Positions 1 through 5,300 of a stretch of DNA of 5,300 nucleotides are shown piece by piece; within the stretch, counting starts at the first letter, position 1, and each line of letters opens with the position of its first letter. The notes below the pieces were generated by a model. That model did no database searches. It was given only the letters and a program-made list of their open reading frames with translations, and was not told the DNA's origin. Both the position numbers and the translations under genes were made by a program. Location: assembly GCA_958429225.1 (NCBI GenBank), contig CAUAJB010000090.1:1-5300 (forward strand). Direction: 5' to 3'. The DNA is from an uncultured Collinsella sp. (GTDB lineage: Bacteria > Actinomycetota > Coriobacteriia > Coriobacteriales > Coriobacteriaceae).

Positions 1-357
1 CGTGGAGCGCATCACGGCGAACAGCTCGTCGATACCGACGTTCTTGTACACAAAGCTATCGACGCCCGCCTCACGGGCCTGATCGACAAAGGTGATCTCG
101 GGCATGCCGGTCATGATAATGATGCGACACTCGGGCAGCTGCTCCTTGATGCGCGCCGCCGCCACGATGCCGTTGGAATCATGCTCGGTGCATACGTCCA
201 TCAGTATCATGTCCGGACGCTCCTTGAGCGCGACACCCAAGGCCTCGGAGGCATCGGCGATGGCGGAAACAACGGTCATATCGGGCTGGTCGCCAACGGA
301 GCGCGCCAGGCTCTCGCGCAGGATGGCCTGGTCTTCGACGATTAACACGCGGATCAT
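1..357 (-). CDS. Response regulator, NarL/LuxR-type receiver domain (3' end cut by window edge)
   Basis: This is the N-terminal 119 residues of a two-component response regulator; the coding frame runs off the window at base 1, so the output domain is not visible. The protein opens MIRVLIVEDQAILRESLA, the usual first strand and acidic pocket of a receiver (E8, D9). The phospho-acceptor is D54 (ILMDV), the switch threonine T83 (IIMTG) and the conserved lysine K105 (FVYKN). The start ATG is fixed by a strong AAAGGAG ribosome site six bases upstream, and it overlaps the kinase stop codon as ATGA. The partner kinase is of the HisKA_3 type, which normally pairs with NarL/LuxR regulators carrying a C-terminal helix-turn-helix, so a DNA-binding output is expected but unseen. 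An oddity is the loop after D54 (VCTEHDSNGI), which lacks the usual Met-Pro and is slightly longer than normal. The receiver call is secure; the subfamily is inferred. Confidence 0.93.
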   Translation of the reverse strand, partial: MIRVLIVEDQAILRESLARSVGDQPDMTVVSAIADASEALGVALKERPDMILMDVCTEHDSNGIVAAARIKEQLPECRIIIMTGMPEITFVDQAREAGVDSFVYKNVGIDELFAVMRST

Positions 358-1853
358 GAGCTTCTCCTTTGGGACGTGTCGTTGGCGTTAAGCGGGATGG
401 ACACCGCAAGCGTAAAGGGCGGGGCGGCGTGGACCTCTAGGCTGCCACCCAGATCTTGCGCGACATGCCTCATACCTGGGATACCCGTTCCCTCGCGATA
501 CGATACGGGGGCCGGGGGCCCGTCGTTTGAAATCGTCATGCGCGCGACGGCGCCAGCATCCGCCCCCTCCTGCCACAGACGCACGTGGACCCGATGCGCC
601 TGCGCATGCTTGGTGGCATTGGTCGAGGCCTCGCGGATAATCTGCAAAAATGCGGCGGCGACACGCGCGTCCTCAGGCAGCGCACCCTCAACATCGATCT
701 GCACACTCACCAGGCCAAAAGCATGGACGATATCACCCAGCTGTTCTGCAGGCTCGCTGGCACCGCCACCGCGCAGATCGGCAGCAATTGAGCGCAGCAA
801 CGGATCAATCTGCTCGATCGAGTCATCGTCCAGACGCCCCTCCTCCAAATAGCGATGAAGAATGGACAGGCGCTGCCCGATCACGTCGTGCACGCGAGCG
901 CGCATACGTAGGTAGGCCGCATTGTCAGCAACTTTTTTGACTTCTTCGATCTGGGCTTGGAGCTCTTGGCCCGCAAGCTCAAGCAGGTGGTTGGCTTGCG
1001 CCAAGCGGTCATGAGCATGCGCGTACTCTGTCACATCAAGACCGATAATGCGCTCGAACGAACGGCCCGAAACCATAACACGATCGCACACAAATAGGCG
1101 AGTCTCGGCGGGAGAGACCTCGACCACCGCCCGCGCCTCACCAAAGCGGTCCAGATTAATCCGCACACGGTTCTGGCTGCTTTCGGGCATTTGCATGCTA
1201 AGTTTGCGCAGGTCGTTCCATGTGCCGCTCATGTCGCGTAGATCGGTTGGCATATGAAGTTCCACCAGGTTTTTGCGCATGCAGCGGTTCATGAGCAGCG
1301 GACGGCCCCTCGGGTCCAGATACAGGATGCCCACGGGAATCACGTTGATGGTCTCGATCGTCGAGAACATGGTGATATCCTCTTGGCGGTTACGGACGTC
1401 CATCAAGAGCGCCGCGATGGAGCGGAACAGGAAGAACGCTCCCTCTGCGATAAGGACAACGGTCCACGCCGGGCCCATGGCAAAAACCACCGGTGGTGTA
1501 ACGGCGACAACAAGCAGCAGCTCGACCAGCATGACGGGGCGACGATAGTGCACCATAAGCACCACGCCATAGGCAAAGATCGCGGCATTGAGCCACAACG
1601 CTCCGCCCATTGCCCTGGCGCAAACGTCAAGCGGCGCCACCAGATACGAGCCAGACGACGCGAATAAGATGAGCGCCGAAATCATCAGGTGAAGCACAAG
1701 ACTCGCCTCGTAGGCGCAAATCACCTTACGGTTATAGGACGAGCGGCGCGATGCGATGAGCGGGACGTGGATCGTCTGCAGACACGCAGCCAGGGCAAAG
1801 ACGACATCGAGCGCAACGATTTGGGGAAGGATGAGCGAAATCTGCATCGTCAC
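354..1853 (-). CDS. Membrane-bound sensor histidine kinase, HisKA_3 (NarX/DesK-like) type
   Basis: This is a complete kinase of 499 residues that should autophosphorylate and pass the phosphate to the regulator encoded directly downstream. Residues about 8-150 hold roughly five hydrophobic segments (near 8-31, 49-66, 82-102, 107-126 and 130-150), so the sensor part is embedded in the membrane with little outside it. Residues about 160-275 look like a PAS domain (IPVGILYLDPRGRPLLMN) and end in a GLDVTEY segment. A coiled coil near 280-312 leads to the H box RVHDVIGQRLS, with phospho-acceptor H322 and the DxxxQ-type phosphatase motif D323/Q327. The N box is IIREASTNATKHA (E408, N412) and the G boxes are SNDGPP and GTGIPGM (about 442-461). 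The GTG start at 1853 overlaps the upstream stop as GTGA and has GAGGG seven bases before it; the ATG at 1847 is an alternative start two codons later. The signal sensed is unknown. Confidence 0.93.
   Translation of the reverse strand: MTMQISLILPQIVALDVVFALAACLQTIHVPLIASRRSSYNRKVICAYEASLVLHLMISALILFASSGSYLVAPLDVCARAMGGALWLNAAIFAYGVVLMVHYRRPVMLVELLLVVAVTPPVVFAMGPAWTVVLIAEGAFFLFRSIAALLMDVRNRQEDITMFSTIETINVIPVGILYLDPRGRPLLMNRCMRKNLVELHMPTDLRDMSGTWNDLRKLSMQMPESSQNRVRINLDRFGEARAVVEVSPAETRLFVCDRVMVSGRSFERIIGLDVTEYAHAHDRLAQANHLLELAGQELQAQIEEVKKVADNAAYLRMRARVHDVIGQRLSILHRYLEEGRLDDDSIEQIDPLLRSIAADLRGGGASEPAEQLGDIVHAFGLVSVQIDVEGALPEDARVAAAFLQIIREASTNATKHAQAHRVHVRLWQEGADAGAVARMTISNDGPPAPVSYREGTGIPGMRHVAQDLGGSLEVHAAPPFTLAVSIPLNANDTSQRRSS
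364..370 (-). promoter_or_regulatory. Ribosome binding site of the response regulator gene
   Basis: On the minus strand the sequence reads AAAGGAG, then six bases, then ATG. This is a near-perfect Shine-Dalgarno site lying inside the last codons of the kinase gene. It decides the regulator start and suggests that the regulator can be initiated independently as well as by coupling through the ATGA overlap. Confidence 0.85.
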
Positions 1854-3733
1854 TCACCCGCCCTCGGCATCAAGACGATCATGCGCAGCTGGCCGGGCTC
1901 GCCCTCAAGGCGGTATGCCACGTTGCGCCCTTGCAGAGCGCTTTCGAGCTCTTGCGCAGCGGGCGTCTGCGAAAGATCTGCATCATCGTTGGAAAAAAGC
2001 GTGGCGCGCAGCTCGACACTGCATCGGTCATGGTCGCCCAAGTGATACATAAGCGCCGGATGGTCGGTGGTGTAGGCAAAAAACGCAAAGTCATACACGC
2101 AATCGTACAGAGCGCTTACCGTACTGGCGTGCAACGGGCGCCGTATGGCGATAATCGAGGCGCAATCGATATCGATGGTGCGCAGGTCACTTGCGAGCTC
2201 GTTGGCAATGAGCTGAATGCGGTCGCGATCAAAACCGCTCTCCCCGTGCTGTGCCAACGTGAGCGACCCCTTGCGTTTGCAATAGGCGACAAGCATCTTG
2301 GCGCACTGCAACATGCGGTAACGCTCGTGCGAAGACGCTTCGTCGGTCAACGGCGGCAGCGAGCTCAGCAGGTCGTACATCCCTTCGAGCGCGCGGGCAA
2401 GCGCCTGGTCCACGTCTTGGACCAGCAAGGTCTCGGCCTCTTGATCTGCCAAATGCGTCTTAAGGTCGTAGTCGGCGGCGAGCAGCTCGTTTTGACGCTG
2501 CAGCTCCATGCGACGATGTGCCAGTTCACGGTTAAGCTCGTTGAGCTCCGATACGTCTTGGGCAAGCAGGGCCGATCCGCCCAGCAGCGGAAAGGCGCGA
2601 TACATTACATCGGGATCGGACGCCACGGCAAAGGCATGGGCGCGCCCGTGCTCCTGGGTCCGCAACTGCTCGCGCACGCCTACCGGCATTGGCTTTGACA
2701 CTGGCGTGGCATAGACTTCCTGCAGGTCGCGCGTTAGAACTTTGAGGTCGAGCGGCAAGGTGTCGAAGATGCCAGCGATGTCGTGATACGACGGAATGAC
2801 ACCGCAATCGAGACAGATTTCCATCGCCACCACGCACAAGACGCAATAGACGAGCGAGAAGTTGAGCCTCCATGCCCAGGGCACGCGCAGAGCATATGAG
2901 ATGGCAAAGAATGCGCCGCCCAGCAGTACGAGCGCCGCCGTGCCCGAGAATCGCTGGATGCGAAAGGACGAGGACCGACCAACCAGGATAAAAAAGGCCA
3001 CGAAGTTAAAGGCCGTCCACACGAGGACGGCGAAATAGCCCCAGCCGTACGTGTAATCGTTGCTCCAGGTGTCGCTCGTACGGTCAAAGCGGAAGACCTG
3101 CTGGTGAAAATCGTTGGTGAGCACAAATCCGATAAGCAGGATGGCCACAATCCACAGCGCAGCGCAGTAGCGGCGACCCAGGCGGTGTTGCTCCAGGCCC
3201 GCAAGGCGCAGACCACACAACTGGTAGAGCAGCGGAATGAGCGTCATGGGCACGTAGTACAGGTACCACAGCACGGTGGCATAGAACGGCGTGAACGACT
3301 TGTACTTGAGAATGACTTCGATCATCCACAGGGCGCAGATGGTGGCAATGGCAACAAGGCGGCGGCGCAACACATAGTCCAAACAGCGCAGATAGACCGA
3401 TACGCCCCAGATCGAAAATGCAATTGCGGCAACAAGCAACGGCAGAGAGCTCGAATGGACGAGCGCATCCACGACCTCTTTGGACACCTCGCTATAGGCG
3501 GGCACGGCGTTAGAAAGTTTGGGGTCGAAGGCGAACAGCGCCGGCAAGACCGCCAAAAGCATGAGGAACAGTGCGGTGATGGCGCCGGCGATAGCAAAGA
3601 CGCGGTGGCGGTACACCTGATGTGTTATGCCAACAAGGAATCGCGGCATGGCGAAGAGCCTGCCGCCCCTGGGATCCGCCACGGGTGCGGATCGGGCGGC
3701 CGCGTTGCCGATATGTCGCTCGCGGGTACCCAT
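1850..3733 (-). CDS. 7TM sensor protein with degenerate histidine-kinase-like C-terminus (probable pseudokinase)
   Basis: This protein of about 627 residues (counted from the ATG at 3733) is probably a membrane signal receptor that works with the kinase encoded next to it. About eight hydrophobic segments lie near 44-69, 96-117, 125-142, 152-173, 189-207, 230-252, 265-282 and 290-307. The motif LTNDFHQQVFRF (about 205-216) followed by DYTYGWGYF resembles the 7TM region found at the N-terminus of some histidine kinases (HisKA_7TM). A linker with the segment DIAGIFDTLPLDLKVL and a charged coiled coil (about 392-435) follow. The last 190 residues occupy the place of a kinase core but show no H box, N box or glycine-rich ATP lid. 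The stop overlaps the kinase start as GTGA, so translation is coupled. The frame is open to 3820, but an ATG there would sit in the terminator loop. The ATG at 3649 (about 599 residues) is an alternative start. The exact start is uncertain; that it is a real gene is not. Confidence 0.85.
   Translation of the reverse strand: MGTRERHIGNAAARSAPVADPRGGRLFAMPRFLVGITHQVYRHRVFAIAGAITALFLMLLAVLPALFAFDPKLSNAVPAYSEVSKEVVDALVHSSSLPLLVAAIAFSIWGVSVYLRCLDYVLRRRLVAIATICALWMIEVILKYKSFTPFYATVLWYLYYVPMTLIPLLYQLCGLRLAGLEQHRLGRRYCAALWIVAILLIGFVLTNDFHQQVFRFDRTSDTWSNDYTYGWGYFAVLVWTAFNFVAFFILVGRSSSFRIQRFSGTAALVLLGGAFFAISYALRVPWAWRLNFSLVYCVLCVVAMEICLDCGVIPSYHDIAGIFDTLPLDLKVLTRDLQEVYATPVSKPMPVGVREQLRTQEHGRAHAFAVASDPDVMYRAFPLLGGSALLAQDVSELNELNRELAHRRMELQRQNELLAADYDLKTHLADQEAETLLVQDVDQALARALEGMYDLLSSLPPLTDEASSHERYRMLQCAKMLVAYCKRKGSLTLAQHGESGFDRDRIQLIANELASDLRTIDIDCASIIAIRRPLHASTVSALYDCVYDFAFFAYTTDHPALMYHLGDHDRCSVELRATLFSNDDADLSQTPAAQELESALQGRNVAYRLEGEPGQLRMIVLMPRAGE
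1861..1865 (-). promoter_or_regulatory. Ribosome binding site favouring the GTG start of the kinase
   Basis: The minus strand reads GAGGG, seven bases, then GTG (1853-1851). This spacing is good for the GTG and too long (13 bases) for the ATG at 1847-1845, so the GTG start with its four-base overlap of the preceding gene is preferred. Confidence 0.55.
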
Positions 3734-3742
3734 AGTGCTTTT

Positions 3743-3748
3743 AGTGTA
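3743..3748 (-). promoter_or_regulatory. Possible -10 element of the three-gene signalling operon
   Basis: The minus strand reads TACACT ten bases before the ATG at 3733, matching four of six bases of TATAAT. Transcription would start about two or three bases before that ATG, giving an essentially leaderless mRNA, which fits the absence of a Shine-Dalgarno sequence there. No convincing -35 hexamer is found 16-18 bases upstream, so this is a weak call. Confidence 0.3.
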
Positions 3749-3800
3749 CCGACAGATGGGTCGAAAAGGCGGGCCGCATGTCCCAAAATCCGCAGACGGC

Positions 3801-3836
3801 AAGGCGCCCGGCGAGCACATACTCGCCGGGCGCCTT
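3801..3836 (-). terminator. Rho-independent-type terminator hairpin after the beta-glucosidase gene
   Basis: A perfect 15-bp inverted repeat (3801-3815 pairing with 3822-3836, each arm AAGGCGCCCGGCGAG or its complement) encloses a six-base loop. It starts 29 bases after the hydrolase stop codon, the usual place for a terminator. The stem is very G+C-rich. The 3' side on the minus strand ends CCTT and continues GCCGTCTGCGGATTTT, so the U-tract is poor and displaced by about a dozen bases. It may also serve as a 3'-end stabiliser. It separates the hydrolase transcript from the downstream signalling operon. Confidence 0.72.
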
Positions 3837-3865
3837 GGTTAGGAGGCTACGGTTATCGGGAAAGC

Positions 3866-5296
3866 CTAGGCCAAATCTTCGCCGTTGGTGGCGATAACCT
3901 TCTTGTACCAGTCGAAGCTCTTCTTTTTGGAGCGCTTGAGGGTGCCGTTGCCCGCATCATCGCGGTCCACATAGATAAAGCCGTAGCGCTTGGACATCTC
4001 GCCCGTGCCGGCAGACACCAGGTCAATCGGGCCCCAGGTGGTGTAGCCCAGCAGGTCAACGCCGTCCTCGGTCACTGCATCGCGCATCGCGGCGATATGC
4101 TGGCGCAGGTAGTCGATACGGTAGTCGTCGTTGATGGAACCATCCTCCTCGACAACATCCTTGGCGCCCAGGCCGTTCTCAACCACAAACAGCGGCTTCT
4201 GATAACGGTCGTACAGGTCGTTGAGCGTAATGCGGAAGCCCAGTGGATCGATGGCCCAGCCCCACTGGCTCTCCTGCAGGTAGGGGTTCTTGGCGCCGGC
4301 GAAGGCGTTGCCCTGGGTGCGCTCGACATCGGGGTTATCGGCACCGGCGGAGCAACGGGTGCTGTAATAGCTAAAGCTGATGAAGTCAACGGTGTTGGCG
4401 GCCAGGATCTCGCGGTCCTCGTCCGTCATGCCCACATCGATACCCAAGCGCTCGAGCTTCTTGACGGCATAGGCCGGGTAGTAGCCGCGGCTCTGGACGT
4501 CGACGAAGAAGTAATTGTCCTGATTGTCGAGCTGCGCCTGGCGCACATCGCCCGGACGGCAGCTATAGGGGTAGTAGCTACCTGCGGCGAGCATGCAGCC
4601 AATCTTGACCTCGGGGTCGATCTCGTGGGCGATCTTGGTTGCCCAAGCGCTGGCGACGAGCTCGTTGTGGGCGGCCAGGTACTCGACAGCCTCCTTGTTC
4701 TCGCCCTCCTCAAAGACCAGACCGGCACCCATAAACGGCAGGTGCAAGATCATATTGATCTCGTTGAAGGTAAGCCAGTACTTCACCAGACCCTTGTAGC
4801 GGGTAAAGATCGTGGTCGCGAGGTTCTTGTAGAAGTCGATGAGCTTACGGTTGCGCCAGCCGCCGTACTCCTTGATGAGGTGAATCGGACAGTCGAAGTG
4901 CGCGATGGTCACGAGCGGCTCGATGCCGTGCTTTTGACACTCGCGGAATACATCCTCGTAGAAGGCCAGGCCAGCCTCATTGGGCTCGGTCTCGTCGCCG
5001 TTGGGGAAGATGCGGGTCCAAGCCAGGCTCATACGGAAGGTCTTAAAGCCCATCTCGGCAAAGAGAGCAATGTCCTCTTTGTAGTGGTGATAGAAATCGA
5101 TGCCGGTCTGCGCGGGATAGTAATAGCCGTCCTCGAAGTCGAGCATTTTACGCTGGCCGGAGACCACCGCATAGCGCTCGGGGCCGTGCGGAGCCACGTC
5201 CACGTTGGCAAGGCCGCGGCCGTCCACGTTATAGGCGCCCTCGCACTGGTTGGCAGCCGTCGCGCCGCCCCACAGAAAGTCTTTACGAAAAGCCAT
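3866..5296 (-). CDS. ascB: 6-phospho-beta-glucosidase, glycoside hydrolase family 1 (AscB-like)
   Basis: This cytoplasmic retaining glycosidase of 476 residues should hydrolyse 6-phosphorylated beta-glucosides (such as cellobiose-6-phosphate, or phosphorylated aryl-glucosides like arbutin and salicin) delivered by a PTS transporter, giving glucose-6-phosphate. It is full length for the family and has no signal peptide. The family N-terminus FLWGGATAANQCEG (7-20) is present. The acid/base glutamate is E179 in TFNEIN, the nucleophile is E373 in VVENGLG, and HFDCP (133-137) lines the sugar site. The phosphate-binding signature of 6-phospho enzymes is intact: S428 in IDLVS, then K436 and Y438 in MSKRYGF. 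From memory, long stretches match E. coli AscB (FNEIN, GLVFEEGEN, NDDYRI, YVDRDDAGNGTL, KKVIA.NGEDL), hence the symbol; a BglA-type name would be equally acceptable. The start ATG lies four bases from the window edge, so its ribosome site is outside. No PTS or antiterminator gene is visible here. Confidence 0.95.
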   Translation of the reverse strand: MAFRKDFLWGGATAANQCEGAYNVDGRGLANVDVAPHGPERYAVVSGQRKMLDFEDGYYYPAQTGIDFYHHYKEDIALFAEMGFKTFRMSLAWTRIFPNGDETEPNEAGLAFYEDVFRECQKHGIEPLVTIAHFDCPIHLIKEYGGWRNRKLIDFYKNLATTIFTRYKGLVKYWLTFNEINMILHLPFMGAGLVFEEGENKEAVEYLAAHNELVASAWATKIAHEIDPEVKIGCMLAAGSYYPYSCRPGDVRQAQLDNQDNYFFVDVQSRGYYPAYAVKKLERLGIDVGMTDEDREILAANTVDFISFSYYSTRCSAGADNPDVERTQGNAFAGAKNPYLQESQWGWAIDPLGFRITLNDLYDRYQKPLFVVENGLGAKDVVEEDGSINDDYRIDYLRQHIAAMRDAVTEDGVDLLGYTTWGPIDLVSAGTGEMSKRYGFIYVDRDDAGNGTLKRSKKKSFDWYKKVIATNGEDLA

Positions 5297-5300
5297 GCAT

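Noticed and set aside
376..852. A plus-strand open frame of 158 codons opposite the kinase catalytic region
   Set aside because: It mirrors the conserved N- and G-box region of the kinase and its translation is low-complexity Ser/Arg/Ala-rich, typical of a shadow frame.
1931..2698. A 255-codon open frame on the plus strand opposite the 7TM protein gene
   Set aside because: It lies wholly antisense to a well-supported gene, its product has no recognisable domain or membrane pattern, and long antisense frames are expected at this base composition.
3724..3731. Palindrome GGGTACCC next to the 7TM gene start, with a second GGTAC 20 bases upstream, considered as an operator
   Set aside because: Eight bases is too short to distinguish from chance, the copy is not a matching palindrome, and part of it lies inside the coding sequence.
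3734..3820. N-terminal extension of the 7TM protein to an ATG at 3820
   Set aside because: That ATG lies in the loop of the terminator hairpin, the added residues are Cys/Pro-rich without a family pattern, and a better placed ATG exists at 3733.
357..5296. All four genes forming one operon that controls beta-glucoside use
   Set aside because: The genes are co-directional, but a 132-base gap with a strong hairpin separates the hydrolase from the cassette, and nothing in the sequence links the two functionally.
5298..5300. A second ATG on the minus strand at the very edge of the window
   Set aside because: It is out of frame with the hydrolase; the ATG at 5296 gives the family-typical N-terminus ahead of the FLWGGATAANQ motif.

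Overview
The window is a G+C-rich stretch in which every supported gene lies on the minus strand, so the genes are read from high to low coordinates. Gene content, codon bias toward G/C third positions, and the pairing of an AscB-type phospho-beta-glucosidase with a NarL/LuxR-type two-component cassette suggest a high-GC gut anaerobe. Coriobacteriia (for example Collinsella) would fit. This placement is an inference from style and gene types; no marker gene in the window proves it.

Layout in transcription order. (1) 5296-3866: a complete family 1 glycoside hydrolase of 476 residues. It carries both catalytic glutamates and the Ser/Lys/Tyr phosphate-binding signature of 6-phospho-beta-glucosidases, and it closely resembles AscB. 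(2) 3865-3734: an intergenic region of 132 bases with a perfect 15-bp inverted repeat (3801-3836), the likely terminator of the hydrolase gene. A possible -10 element sits just before the next gene. (3) 3733-1850: a multi-pass membrane protein of about 627 residues. It has a histidine-kinase-type 7TM sensor region, a coiled coil, and a C-terminal part that looks like a degenerated kinase core with no recognisable catalytic boxes. (4) 1853-354: a membrane sensor histidine kinase of the NarX/DesK (HisKA_3) type with a PAS-like linker domain and intact H, N and G boxes. (5) 357-1: the receiver domain of its response regulator, cut by the window edge.

Genes 3, 4 and 5 are joined by two 4-base stop/start overlaps (GTGA and ATGA), so they form one tightly coupled operon. 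The simplest reading is a three-part signalling unit: a catalytically dead 7TM receptor-like protein, an active kinase and a DNA-binding-type regulator. The beta-glucosidase gene appears to be a separate transcription unit ending at the hairpin, and nothing in the sequence links it functionally to the cassette. The most interesting element is the kinase-like protein without catalytic residues encoded next to a functional kinase. There are no RNA genes, mobile elements, CRISPR arrays or long repeats that I could find.
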